DNA of 64,000 nt, taken from the NCBI GenBank assembly GCA_963829835.1, contig CAWHKC010000004.1, positions 2,914,001 through 2,978,000 on the forward strand, given 5' to 3'. Origin of the DNA: Berkiella sp963829835 (lineage in GTDB: Bacteria > Pseudomonadota > Gammaproteobacteria > Berkiellales > Berkiellaceae). Positions 35,937 to 45,232 of the stretch are shown in pieces. The translations under genes were made by a program, and so were the position numbers. The notes under the pieces were generated by a model. The model was not told the DNA's origin and made no database searches. It worked only from the letters and a program-made list of their open reading frames with translations. Position 1 is the first letter of the stretch. Every line of letters starts with the position of its first letter.

Positions 35937-36473
35937 TCATTTCATTTTGGACGGCAATTTGATGATTTTGCCATCCACAATAAACCCACCATACCCAAAA
36001 TGATGTATAGTTTTTGGATGTTTTTTTGAACAATCAATCCATGCTTTTACAACTTCGAGAATAAAAAAATTGTATTTATTTACCATTTTTATATCTACGA
36101 TTTTGCATTCAAGATTGGCATAACATTCTTCGATGAGAGGGGCTTTTACTTTAGAAGCTGCAACAGGAGTGAGATCAAAAACATCAAATTTATCTATTTT
36201 ACGTCCTGTGGTATTCCCACAGCCAACCACCTTGGTCGCCATGTTAACAGTTGGAATATTGATAACACATTCCTTAGTTGCTTTTAAAATTTTAAAACTG
36301 TGATTACGGTTACTGATAACACATCCCACTGTTGGCGGCTCAAAATCCATCATAGTGTGCCAGGACATAGTCATAATGTTAATCTCTTTCTCATTCGCAG
36401 TTGTGACTAATACAACAGGGCCTGGCTCAAGTAAACCATATACCTTTGCCAACGGATATGATGTTTTTTTCAT
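35937..36473 (-). CDS. Flavin reductase-like / flavoredoxin family protein
   Basis: A 178-residue FMN-binding split-barrel protein. Family features are GPVVLVTTANEKEINIMTMSWHTMMDFEPPTVGCVIS (residues 18-54) and a later FFILEVVKAWID. It would bind FMN and reduce it or a partner. It lies 13 bp after the PRPP-synthetase-like gene and is the last gene of the RNase/phosphorylase/synthetase operon. GAG lies 6 nt before the ATG. Confidence 0.88.
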   Translation of the reverse strand: MKKTSYPLAKVYGLLEPGPVVLVTTANEKEINIMTMSWHTMMDFEPPTVGCVISNRNHSFKILKATKECVINIPTVNMATKVVGCGNTTGRKIDKFDVFDLTPVAASKVKAPLIEECYANLECKIVDIKMVNKYNFFILEVVKAWIDCSKKHPKTIHHFGYGGFIVDGKIIKLPSKMK

Positions 36474-36486
36474 AAAATTCTCAACT

Positions 36487-37380
36487 TTATTCAGCTAATT
36501 TATTCTCATTAAGACACTTTATAATGAGTTGCCCTAAATCTATTTCATTTGTAGAATGCTCAATGGTATTGCAGGTAATAATTTTTGATGTACCTGATTT
36601 TAATAAATAAGCATAAGCATCATTTGCAAATACAGCATGCACGCCAATACATATTGAAGATTTCATATTTACTTCATTTAATTTTTTGATAGCCTCAGAC
36701 AACGTTCTTCCTGTTGAAATCACATCATCAATTAAAATCGGAATATAATCTTGATACTCGCTTATATTTGGCAATGAAATTTCAACTTCGTGGTCCCCTT
36801 TTCTTACTTTTTCGAGTATCACATAGGGTGCATTAACATTTTTAGCGATTTCATTTACCCATTGCTCGCTTTCTTTATCAGGCCCGATGAGTAAAGGCGA
36901 ATGGCAATTGATTTTTATCCAAGCGGAAATCGGATGAGTGGCATGTAAAACATAGGTTGGAATTGAATAAATTTCATCTAGCGAATGTCTACGATGCAAA
37001 TGAGGATCTACTGTTATCATCCAATCAAAATAACGTGATAAAAGATTGGCAAAATAGCTCGAAGTAATCCCTTCACCTTCTGAAAAACGCTTATCTTGAC
37101 GCATATAAGCTAAATAGGGCGCAATTAATCCAACCCTTTTAGCTCCCAATTCTTTAGCTGTTTGTGCCGCAAAGAGAAGGGGCAATAGTTTTTGGTTGGG
37201 TCTATCGAGTGTTGAAACTATAATAATTGAGCGCCCTTTCACATCTGAATTAAATTTAATGTAAGTTTCATCATCTGGAAATTGTCTAATCGTGATATCC
37301 CCAGATTCACATGTGTAGTTTTCTTCCATTATTTTTTTTAGTGAAGATGCGCCATAGAGGAAAAACACTAAAGAATTCAT
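36487..37380 (-). CDS. Ribose-phosphate pyrophosphokinase-like protein
   Basis: A 297-residue PRPP synthetase homologue, slightly shorter than housekeeping Prs (about 315). Visible parts are FPDDETYIKF near residue 33, the ATP-site RQDKRF near 95, DPHLHRRHSL near 126, and the PRPP loop ILIDDVISTGRTLSEA near 213. It overlaps the phosphorylase gene by 4 bp (ATGA), with AAGGA before its start. Such paralogues paired with AMP/thymidine-phosphorylase-like genes may use ribose-1,5-bisphosphate or nucleotides differently from Prs. That specific role is inference. Confidence 0.9.
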   Translation of the reverse strand: MNSLVFFLYGASSLKKIMEENYTCESGDITIRQFPDDETYIKFNSDVKGRSIIIVSTLDRPNQKLLPLLFAAQTAKELGAKRVGLIAPYLAYMRQDKRFSEGEGITSSYFANLLSRYFDWMITVDPHLHRRHSLDEIYSIPTYVLHATHPISAWIKINCHSPLLIGPDKESEQWVNEIAKNVNAPYVILEKVRKGDHEVEISLPNISEYQDYIPILIDDVISTGRTLSEAIKKLNEVNMKSSICIGVHAVFANDAYAYLLKSGTSKIITCNTIEHSTNEIDLGQLIIKCLNENKLAE

Positions 37381-38885
37381 TTATTTTCCTTAATATGAAT
37401 GATGTCATAGCCCTGCGATATCATATTGACAGCATAACCTAATTCACCCTCTGAATCTGAATGAATTACAAATAGAGGTTGTTCTAAAGTAACCTTCGAG
37501 CCAATTGGAGTCAGTAATTCAACGCCTGACGCCTTTGAATTGGGTGCCCCGGCTAATTTTGCAATTCGAGATAAATATCGATTATTTATACTAACCACTT
37601 CACCATTTGATTTTGAACGTACGATGTATTGATATTTTGCTGTTGGTGGCTCGAACAACCCGCCTTGCGCATGACAAATGGCTTGAAATTTATTCCATGC
37701 TTGTCCACTTTTCAGAATATTCTCAGCAATTTGCTGCCCAGTCCCTTTTTTAACTTGAGGTGAGAATTCAAGAACCTCACCCGCTAACATCAATGCTCTT
37801 GCCCTTAAATCTTGCGGGGCATTTTTATCCCCTTGTAAAACTGCTAAAACATCTTTTGCCTCTAGCGCAGGTCCTATGCCTCTACCTACAGGCTGAGAAC
37901 CATCAGTGAAAATCACATTTACCACTATCCCGAGTTGATTACCAATAGATTCAATATTATTTTTTAATAAATTAGCGGACTCTACATTTTTTACCTTTGC
38001 CGTCGCTCCAATGGGAATATCCAAAATGATATGCGATGAACCGGCAGCTATTTTTTTTGATAAGATAGAAGCAACAAGTTGACCTTCACTATCCAACACT
38101 AGAGCGCGTTCGATGCGGATAAGGATATCATCTGCAGGACTTAGTGCGACCGATCCACCCCAAACGATACAGCCATTTTCTTTTTCAACAACTTTGCGCA
38201 TTGCATTTAAATTCAGATCTACTGGTGCAATAACTTCCATGGTATCTGCAGTCCCAGCTGGAGAGGTGATTGCCCGTGAAGAGGTTTTGGGCATGGTCAA
38301 GCCAAAAGCAGTAACAATGGGCACAATGATGAGGCTTGTCCTGTTACCAGGAAGACCTCCTACGCAGTGTTTATCAACAATTAAGTTTGAATCCCAAGTT
38401 AATTTAGAGCCCACATCAACCATAGATTGGGTTAAATATAAGATTTCCTTTTGGTTGAGATGACCATTACCAGAAGCTGCTAAAAAGGCTGATATATGTA
38501 TATCTGATAAGTAACCTGAAACAAGTTCTTTTATAATGATATCAAATTGATGTTTATTTAATTCGTTTCCATATATTTTAGATCTTATTAAAGGAAGAGA
38601 AGCTAAAGGTTTGGGGTGAAACACATGAATTTCATCGCCCTCTTTTGCATTTAATAATTCCCATGCGGTTGTTGATAAACTGGCCTCATTATGTCTGAGT
38701 AAATTCGTTTCAACTGTATTAAGTGTTGCTAGTAGAGAACCATTTTCATGCTCAATCAGGATCCGAGCTTGAGCTTCAAAACCTTCTGCGCGGCAAATAT
38801 GACAATCTTCACGCATATACACAACGGCTTCTTTATAAGTATTTATGCCTAATTTTTTTAAAGTTAACGTATTGATATTCGTCAT
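37377..38885 (-). CDS. Thymidine phosphorylase-family / AMP phosphorylase-like enzyme
   Basis: A 502-residue protein. The N-terminal domain of about 90 residues is typical of archaeal AMP phosphorylase and the bacterial type-2 thymidine-phosphorylase family, and is absent from classic DeoA. The core follows: VDKHCVGGLPGNRTSLIIVPI near 168 (phosphate-binding region), SSRAITSPAGTADTMEVIAPV near 203, and a C-terminal alpha/beta domain. The reaction is phosphorolysis of a nucleoside or nucleoside monophosphate to base plus ribose-1(,5-bis)phosphate. The start codon directly follows the RNase stop, so translation is coupled. Confidence 0.9.
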   Translation of the reverse strand: MTNINTLTLKKLGINTYKEAVVYMREDCHICRAEGFEAQARILIEHENGSLLATLNTVETNLLRHNEASLSTTAWELLNAKEGDEIHVFHPKPLASLPLIRSKIYGNELNKHQFDIIIKELVSGYLSDIHISAFLAASGNGHLNQKEILYLTQSMVDVGSKLTWDSNLIVDKHCVGGLPGNRTSLIIVPIVTAFGLTMPKTSSRAITSPAGTADTMEVIAPVDLNLNAMRKVVEKENGCIVWGGSVALSPADDILIRIERALVLDSEGQLVASILSKKIAAGSSHIILDIPIGATAKVKNVESANLLKNNIESIGNQLGIVVNVIFTDGSQPVGRGIGPALEAKDVLAVLQGDKNAPQDLRARALMLAGEVLEFSPQVKKGTGQQIAENILKSGQAWNKFQAICHAQGGLFEPPTAKYQYIVRSKSNGEVVSINNRYLSRIAKLAGAPNSKASGVELLTPIGSKVTLEQPLFVIHSDSEGELGYAVNMISQGYDIIHIKENK

Positions 38886-40241
38886 TTACAAATCCACCGA
38901 TTGTAAATAGTCTGGAATAATGCAATTCCAATGAAATTTTTCTTCTATTTTAGATTTTAAGGATTGCGCTGCGTTTTCTTCCCCATGAATTATGAACGTT
39001 GTTTTAGGGGGGCTTTTAAAATGTGCTAGCCATTGTAATATTTCTGCATAATCGGCATGGGCAGATAGATTACTAAGAGTTTCAATCTGGGCGCGAATAG
39101 GAACCATCTGACCATGGATCTTAACTTCATGCTCACCTCTCAATATCCTATCACCACGAGTACCACCAGCTTGATATCCAGTAAAAAGGATTGTGTTTCG
39201 ATAATCCGAGGCTAAAGCTTTTAAATGGTGTAAAATACGCCCACCTGTTGCCATACCACTTGCAGAAATAATGATGCTTGGCATCCGATTGGAATCTAGC
39301 TTTTTTGATTCATCTGGAGTTCTTATATAAGTAGCAGTATTACATAAATCAATACATTCTTGCTTACTTAAACGATGATCACCAATATGTTTATGTAATA
39401 AATCTGTAACGTTAGTTGCCATTGGGCTATCTAAATAGACTGGTAAATCAGGGATCAGGTGTTGCTTTTTAAGTTGTTGTATATAATAAAGTACCATTTG
39501 TGCTCGTCCAACAGCAAAAGCAGGAATAACAAGCATCCCACCTCGTTTTGCTGTTTCCTTGATAATTCTGCCTAGTTGTTCTGTTGGTGGCTCTTTACTA
39601 TGCAAACGATCTCCATAGGTTGACTCAATCACCAAATAATCTGCCTCTTCAATAATAGCCGGATTACACATAATTTTATCATTAGGACGACCAATATCGC
39701 CTGTAAACACTATCGTTTTATTCCCGTTAGTGATTTTTACCAGTGACGCCCCTAAAATGTGTCCTGCTTGTAAAAATGAAAAATGGGTACCATCAAAAAG
39801 TTTTCGTGTTTGATTGTAATCTACTGTAATAAATTGTTTTAGTACAATTTCTGCGTCTTCTTTGGTATAAAGAGGCAAAGCTTTTTTATGCTTTGAAAAT
39901 CCATGTTTATTTGCAAAATAAGCATCTTCTTCTTGAAGATGACCACTATCTGGTAATAAAATTGAACATAAATCTTTGGTACCTGACGTAGAATATATTG
40001 GTCCTTTGAATCCATTTTTCACCAATAAAGGGAGATAACCGGTATGATCAATATGAGCATGAGTTAAAATAACAGCATCTATTTTCTGAGGAGCAAATGG
40101 TAGTTTGTCCCAATTGCGTAAACGTAATTCTTTATAACCCTGGAAAAGACCACAATCTATGAGAACATTTTTCGTATCAAGTCTTAATAGGTATTTTGAG
40201 CCCGTTACAGTTTTAGTTGCACCATAAAATGATAATCTCAT
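38886..40241 (-). CDS. Beta-CASP metallo-beta-lactamase ribonuclease (MBL-fold exonuclease, RNA-specificity domain)
   Basis: A 451-residue soluble enzyme. It has the MBL motif LTHAHIDHTGYLP near residue 60, later zinc ligands AGHILGAS near 158 and FTGDIGR near 175, the beta-CASP insertion ending in SASGMATGGRILHHL near 323, and the C-terminal LSAHADYAEILQWL near 395. This layout is that of CPSF73-like RNA processing or decay enzymes. It is the first gene of the four-gene operon with the phosphorylase, PRPP-synthetase-like and flavin-reductase-like genes. Coupling RNA breakdown to nucleotide phosphorolysis would make sense, but this is inference. Confidence 0.93.
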   Translation of the reverse strand: MRLSFYGATKTVTGSKYLLRLDTKNVLIDCGLFQGYKELRLRNWDKLPFAPQKIDAVILTHAHIDHTGYLPLLVKNGFKGPIYSTSGTKDLCSILLPDSGHLQEEDAYFANKHGFSKHKKALPLYTKEDAEIVLKQFITVDYNQTRKLFDGTHFSFLQAGHILGASLVKITNGNKTIVFTGDIGRPNDKIMCNPAIIEEADYLVIESTYGDRLHSKEPPTEQLGRIIKETAKRGGMLVIPAFAVGRAQMVLYYIQQLKKQHLIPDLPVYLDSPMATNVTDLLHKHIGDHRLSKQECIDLCNTATYIRTPDESKKLDSNRMPSIIISASGMATGGRILHHLKALASDYRNTILFTGYQAGGTRGDRILRGEHEVKIHGQMVPIRAQIETLSNLSAHADYAEILQWLAHFKSPPKTTFIIHGEENAAQSLKSKIEEKFHWNCIIPDYLQSVDL

Positions 40242-40344
40242 TTAGGCTTTCCCTTAATATTTTACTAAATTCGTCAACCTTTCTCAGTAGCTATTTAGTC
40301 TTGTAAATTAAAGTAACAGGTTCAGAGTTTGGTAAATTGTTCCT

Positions 40345-40941
40345 TCACTTCCACGTAAGAATTTCTGGCTTCTTACGGGGTACGGGTTGTATTGGGCCTG
40401 CTGGCACACCTACAATGATCGGCGCTATGGCAGTCATTTCAGCTGGGACCCCTAATTCACTCTTCCATTCAGGTGTGTTCAGCGCCGAGACCGCAAAACC
40501 GATGACACAGGTGCCAAGCTCTTTAGCGCAGGCTGTGAGCATCAGGTTTTCTGCTGCTAACCAACAATCCGCTAGCACAAACGGCCCCTGAAATTTGCTG
40601 TAAATCACAATCAAGGTTCCCGCATTATAGAACACATGAAAATCTGATTTGTTCACAACTTCGAGAGCATGCTTAGCATGCCTAGGGTCAGTCCCCTTAG
40701 CCTCATCATTCACCATAGCCTTAGCTTTGTCCGACAAGCGATTTAATACGTCCTGATTCTGAATGACAACAAACGACCATGGCTCTTCGTGCATAGCGGT
40801 AGGAGCATGGACAGCTGCATCAAGCAACATGCTTATGACTTCATGATCAATTTTTTGTGGTAAGTAGTCACGTACAGCGCGGCGATGATAAATAGCCTCC
40901 ATTGCGCTCAGGGAGGGTTCAGTTTTCTGTGAGCTAGTCAT
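40345..40941 (-). CDS. Nitroreductase family protein
   Basis: A 198-residue FMN-dependent NAD(P)H oxidoreductase. ATG 40941 (MTSSQKTEPS) has GGAG 6 nt upstream; the longer frame from a TTG at 40998 is unlikely. Family motifs are IYHRRAVRDYLPQKID near residue 17, APTAMHEEPWSFVVIQN near 48, and a C-terminal LGTCVIGF near 145 followed by APIIVGVPAG. It may reduce nitro compounds or quinones. It is a single gene between the RNase operon and a divergent small gene. Confidence 0.92.
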   Translation of the reverse strand: MTSSQKTEPSLSAMEAIYHRRAVRDYLPQKIDHEVISMLLDAAVHAPTAMHEEPWSFVVIQNQDVLNRLSDKAKAMVNDEAKGTDPRHAKHALEVVNKSDFHVFYNAGTLIVIYSKFQGPFVLADCWLAAENLMLTACAKELGTCVIGFAVSALNTPEWKSELGVPAEMTAIAPIIVGVPAGPIQPVPRKKPEILTWK

Positions 40942-41073
40942 GGCTTTCTCCATATGAGAACTGTAAGAATCATCAGTATATTGTTTATAGACATGCAACT
41001 TAATTCAAATATGTTATTATTGATTGTAAGCGTGTTTAGCAAATTTTAATAACTTTGAAAGAAGGATATTTTT

Positions 41074-41292
41074 ATGACAAAGAATTTTCTAGAAAGGATG
41101 ACGAATCTTCAGAACGAAGGCTACAAAATTATGATCAAAACCTCAGATGGTAAAATGGAACATTTCAATCCAAATGAATTTAGCTTAGAAGTGATTGACG
41201 GTATTTTATGGTTGATAGCATTACCTAAAACAGCCACACATAAGTTTATAAATTTAAATACTGCCATTTCAATTGAATTTTCGCCAAAATAA
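41074..41292 (+). CDS. Small hypothetical protein
   Basis: A 72-residue protein with a strong ribosome-binding site (AGAAGGA, 7 nt before the ATG). It is soluble, mixed alpha/beta (YKIMIKTSDGKMEHFNPNEF), with no signal peptide or known motif. It is the only plus-strand gene within the minus-strand block from 26 to 54 kb and is convergent with nhaA. Unrecognised. Confidence 0.65.
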   Translation: MTKNFLERMTNLQNEGYKIMIKTSDGKMEHFNPNEFSLEVIDGILWLIALPKTATHKFINLNTAISIEFSPK

Positions 41293-41330
41293 GAGCAACT
41301 AAAATACAATTTTTTATGCTCGTCGAAATT

Positions 41331-42533
41331 TTAACGATTATTAGGGAAGCTCAATTTCAGGATTAACAATCCTGCGATTAATGACAGAGTTGATCCTATA
41401 AAAATACCAATCCGACTCATCGTAGTGTAGATAATATCAACATGCTCAAAAGCTAACGAACTTATAAAAAGACTCATTGTAAAGCCAATACCGCATAAAA
41501 TGGATATGCCATATAGTTGCATAAAATTGGTTTCACTCGGAAGACTAGCCAGTTTGAATTTAATCAAAACATAAGAGAATAGAAAAATTCCCATTTGTTT
41601 TCCTAAAAAAAGGCCTAATACAATACCTACCGTAAGAGGATTGGTTAATGTATTTAATGTCACTGAACCAATGGATATACCAGAATTGGCAAAGGCAAAT
41701 AAAGGCAGAATTAAGTATGCTACCCATTTGTGGAGCATTTTTTCTGTTTCTTCCAACGGCGATGGATAGTTTTTATCTTTGATTTTAAGTGGAATAGTAA
41801 ATGCTATTACTACACCCGCTAATGTGGCATGCACACCAGATTTTAGAACAAACCACCAAAGTATTAAACCAACAAAAAGATAAAGAGGGACGTGTTTAAT
41901 GTTAAGACAATTCAAAATAAAGAGTAGAACTATTGCACAAGCTGCAAGCAGCAGTGAAGAAGTGGATAAAGTACTAGTATAAAATATTGCGATAAATACA
42001 ATAGCTGCAAGATCATCAAATATGGCTAAAGTCATGAGAAATATTTTTAGTGATGTCGGGATGCGAGTTCCTAATAAAGCTAATGCCCCTAAAGAGAATG
42101 CAATATCTGTAGCAGTTGGTATAGCCCAACCTAATATAGTTGTTCTATCAGTATAATTAAAAAAAATAAAAATGAGTGCCGGAACCGTAATTCCTCCAAT
42201 AGCTGCAATTCCTGGAAGGATTACTTGTGAAATTTGAGATAATTGACCTTCGAGGAATTCCCTTTTTAATTCCAATCCTATTAGTAGAAAAAAGAGAGTC
42301 ATCAGACCATCGTTCACCCATAAAAGCAAAGGCTTTGAAAGTATGAGATTGCCAACTCCTACAGTTAATTTTAAATCGATTAGAGCATTATAGAATGGAC
42401 TTAAAGGAGAATTTGCCAAAATTAAGGCAAGGATGCCAGATAGCATCAGAAGCAGACCAGCAAAAATTTCCATTTTGGTAAACTGGCGCATCATATCAAT
42501 AGTATGAAGAAGACTGTATTTACGATCAGTCAT
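41331..42533 (-). CDS. nhaA: Na+/H+ antiporter NhaA
   Basis: A 400-residue inner-membrane antiporter with about 12 hydrophobic segments. Signatures are FFLLIGLELKREFLEGQLS near residue 80, ATDIAFSLGALALLG near 140 and IFDDLAAIVFIA near 170, which supply the paired Asp of the ion site. It exchanges Na+ (or Li+) for protons and helps regulate pH and salt. It starts 13 bp after mgtA ends, with AAAGGGA before the ATG, so the two are co-transcribed. Confidence 0.97.
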   Translation of the reverse strand: MTDRKYSLLHTIDMMRQFTKMEIFAGLLLMLSGILALILANSPLSPFYNALIDLKLTVGVGNLILSKPLLLWVNDGLMTLFFLLIGLELKREFLEGQLSQISQVILPGIAAIGGITVPALIFIFFNYTDRTTILGWAIPTATDIAFSLGALALLGTRIPTSLKIFLMTLAIFDDLAAIVFIAIFYTSTLSTSSLLLAACAIVLLFILNCLNIKHVPLYLFVGLILWWFVLKSGVHATLAGVVIAFTIPLKIKDKNYPSPLEETEKMLHKWVAYLILPLFAFANSGISIGSVTLNTLTNPLTVGIVLGLFLGKQMGIFLFSYVLIKFKLASLPSETNFMQLYGISILCGIGFTMSLFISSLAFEHVDIIYTTMSRIGIFIGSTLSLIAGLLILKLSFPNNR

Positions 42534-42546
42534 TTTGATTTCCCTT

Positions 42547-45156
42547 TTAGATCCATCTCCACATCAATTGCTTCTTAATCACTTGTACCAAAGCCAGGTA
42601 TATTCCCGTTGCCAAAACCAGAAAAATAAAATAATTTACAGGTAACGGGACAAAACCAAGTAGAGGTCCAAGACCACTAAATGGTAAAAACGTACCAATC
42701 AACACAATAGCGATGACGCTGATAAATAAAGGTAAACTAGGTAGATTTTTAAAGGGAGATCCTGCGGTTCGGATCACAAATATGACTAAGGTTTGTGTGG
42801 CTAGCGACTCAACGAACCAACCTGTATGAAATAACGTTTCTGAGGCAGAAAATATTTTTATCATCACATAGAAGGTTAAAAAATCAAATAGTGAGCTGAT
42901 TGGGCCTATATAAAGCATAAACTTTCTAATAATATCGATATCCCAATGCCGCGGTTTTCGAATAAAAGTGTCATCCACCTTATCTGTAGGGATACTGAGC
43001 TGAGAAACATCGTAGAGCAAATTATTCAGTAGAATTTGCATAGGCAACATCGGCAGGAAAGGTAAAAATACCACAGCCCCTGCCATACTAAACATATTGC
43101 CAAAATTCGAACTTGTACCCATCATTAAATATTTCATAATATTACCAAAGGCCTTACGGCCTTCCAGTATACCGTTGAGAAGTACTCGCAAATTATTTTC
43201 AAGTAAAATGATATTAGCCGATTCCTTTGCAACATCTACTGCACCGGCAACGGATATTCCGACATCTGCCGTATGCAAAGAAGGAGCATCGTTGATCCCG
43301 TCGCCCATATATCCAACCACATGTCCGCGTTGACGCAAAGCAGCGATGATACGCTGCTTTTGTCCGGGATTCACTCGAGCAAAGAGCTGACAATTATCAG
43401 TTCGTAACATTAATTCATGTAACGTCAAATTCTCGATTTGTTCACCAAGTAAGATCTGTTCAGTACTTATACCAACTTGTTGACAAATAGTGGCCGCGAC
43501 TAATTCATTATCGCCAGTGAGTATCTTCATGCTAACACCAGCAGCGGCTAGATCTTTGACAACATTGGCCACTTCAGGCTGGATTGGGTCTGAAAATACT
43601 AGAAATCCTGATAATGTTAGATTAATTTCATCATTGACATGATAGGCCTCTTGCTGAGGCAATTGACGATAGCCAATTGCTAACAATCGATACCCTTTGC
43701 TGTTTAATGATTGATATAGACTGATACATTTATTTTTAATAGCTTGGTCTAAGGATAACGATTGACCATGGCTATCATAACTTACACACAGTTGTAATAT
43801 GCTTTCAGGAGCACCTTTACTAATCAAAATACGTAGTCCTTGCTGTTCCACCACCACGCTTGAGCAACGCCGTTCGAAATCAAAAGGTATTTCGTCTATT
43901 TTATGATAAGGATTGATGTCTGGATGTTCATGTTTTAAGACAGCAACATCAATTGGATTAAGATTTACATGCTGTAAAATGGCATCATTAATGGGTTGTG
44001 TTATCTCAGTTTGATATAAGCTATTGAGGTATGCGTACAATAGCGTTCTTTCAGAAGATTTTCCTTCAACATCTAGGTATTGAGACAAGGACATAATGCC
44101 TGTTGTTAAGGTGCCGGTTTTGTCACTACATAAAATATCAATACTACCAAAATTTTGTATCGAAGCTAAATTTTTCACAATAACTTTTAATTTAGACATT
44201 CTCACGGCACCCGTTGCGAGTGTTACCGTTGTAATCATCGGTAAAAATTCCGGGGTTAATCCGACTGCTAATGCAACAGCAAATAGTAGTGATTCTAAAA
44301 GATCCCGCTTAAGGTAAATGCAAATTAAAAAGACAAATAAAACTAAGAACATAATGGTCTTGCTAATAAATAACCCAAAACGAACAATCCCATGTTCAAA
44401 CTCAGTTGGTGGTGCATGTTTCGTTAAATCTTGGGCTATCTGGCCAAACTCAGTATTTAATCCTGTTGTAATTACGATTGCCGTTGCTTTCCCACTGACA
44501 ACAGAGGAGCCAGAAAAAACCACATGAGTGGCTTCAAAAGGGTTTTGTGTTTTCGCGCCATCGGGGCAGATCTCTTTTTCGATGGGTAGGGATTCACCCG
44601 TTAAAGCCGCTTGTTGTACATGTAAATCTTTGGCTGTAAGTAAAATAGAATCTGCAGGTACCATATCCCCTGCGCTCAATTGAATAATGTCACCTGGCAC
44701 TAATTCACGGGTCAATAATTCATTCCATGCTTTATCTCGAAATGCAGTTGCAGTATGTGCTACTTGAATACGTAATCGCTCTATAGCTAAAAAAGAGCGA
44801 TGACTCTGCACATAATCAATAGTAATGCTTAAGAGCACAATGGAAGCGATGATGATACCGCTTGAAGCATCTCCCGTTAAACTTGAAACAAGTGCAGAAA
44901 TCAATAAAATCACTACTAAAGGATTAATGGATCGTATTAATGATTCGACAATGAGTGATCTTTTGTGCAGCTTTTCAACTTCATTATAGCCAAATTGTTT
45001 TAAACGTTGCTGTGCTTGCGTATTGCTCAACCCTTCTCTAGTACTATTAACTTTTTCTAAAAGTTGATCTTGAGTGAGAGTAATATAAGCACTAAGTTTA
45101 TCTGTCACGACATATGTTCTTAATTTTGGTTTGAACCGGGTAAGTATTACCTTCAA
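42547..45156 (-). CDS. mgtA: Magnesium-translocating P-type ATPase
   Basis: An 869-residue P3B-type pump importing Mg2+. It has the N-terminal GLSNTQAQQRLKQFGYNEVEK, actuator QAALTGESLP near 190, phosphorylation motif DKTGTLTTG near 345, MGDGINDAPSLHTADVGISV near 625, and C-terminal helices with LLNNLLYDVSQLSIPTDKVD near 705. The longest frame begins at a TTG (45156). A GTG at 45108 (VTDKLSAYITL) is an alternative start; neither has a clear ribosome-binding site. No Mg-sensing leader could be recognised upstream. It forms an operon with nhaA. Confidence 0.95.
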   Translation of the reverse strand: MKVILTRFKPKLRTYVVTDKLSAYITLTQDQLLEKVNSTREGLSNTQAQQRLKQFGYNEVEKLHKRSLIVESLIRSINPLVVILLISALVSSLTGDASSGIIIASIVLLSITIDYVQSHRSFLAIERLRIQVAHTATAFRDKAWNELLTRELVPGDIIQLSAGDMVPADSILLTAKDLHVQQAALTGESLPIEKEICPDGAKTQNPFEATHVVFSGSSVVSGKATAIVITTGLNTEFGQIAQDLTKHAPPTEFEHGIVRFGLFISKTIMFLVLFVFLICIYLKRDLLESLLFAVALAVGLTPEFLPMITTVTLATGAVRMSKLKVIVKNLASIQNFGSIDILCSDKTGTLTTGIMSLSQYLDVEGKSSERTLLYAYLNSLYQTEITQPINDAILQHVNLNPIDVAVLKHEHPDINPYHKIDEIPFDFERRCSSVVVEQQGLRILISKGAPESILQLCVSYDSHGQSLSLDQAIKNKCISLYQSLNSKGYRLLAIGYRQLPQQEAYHVNDEINLTLSGFLVFSDPIQPEVANVVKDLAAAGVSMKILTGDNELVAATICQQVGISTEQILLGEQIENLTLHELMLRTDNCQLFARVNPGQKQRIIAALRQRGHVVGYMGDGINDAPSLHTADVGISVAGAVDVAKESANIILLENNLRVLLNGILEGRKAFGNIMKYLMMGTSSNFGNMFSMAGAVVFLPFLPMLPMQILLNNLLYDVSQLSIPTDKVDDTFIRKPRHWDIDIIRKFMLYIGPISSLFDFLTFYVMIKIFSASETLFHTGWFVESLATQTLVIFVIRTAGSPFKNLPSLPLFISVIAIVLIGTFLPFSGLGPLLGFVPLPVNYFIFLVLATGIYLALVQVIKKQLMWRWI

Positions 45157-45232
45157 TTATAGTTTGTGTTTCTAAAGGAAAAACGTGCATAAGCACTCAA
45201 GGATGAAGTAGCAAGAAGAAGTTTATAATCTT

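Noticed and set aside
38113..38463. A 116-codon plus-strand frame opposite the phosphorylase gene
   Set aside because: Overlaps the most conserved part of a clear enzyme on the other strand.
45100..45232. Possible Mg-sensing riboswitch before mgtA
   Set aside because: The upstream stretch is short and I could not see the conserved core of a known Mg riboswitch or a leader peptide.
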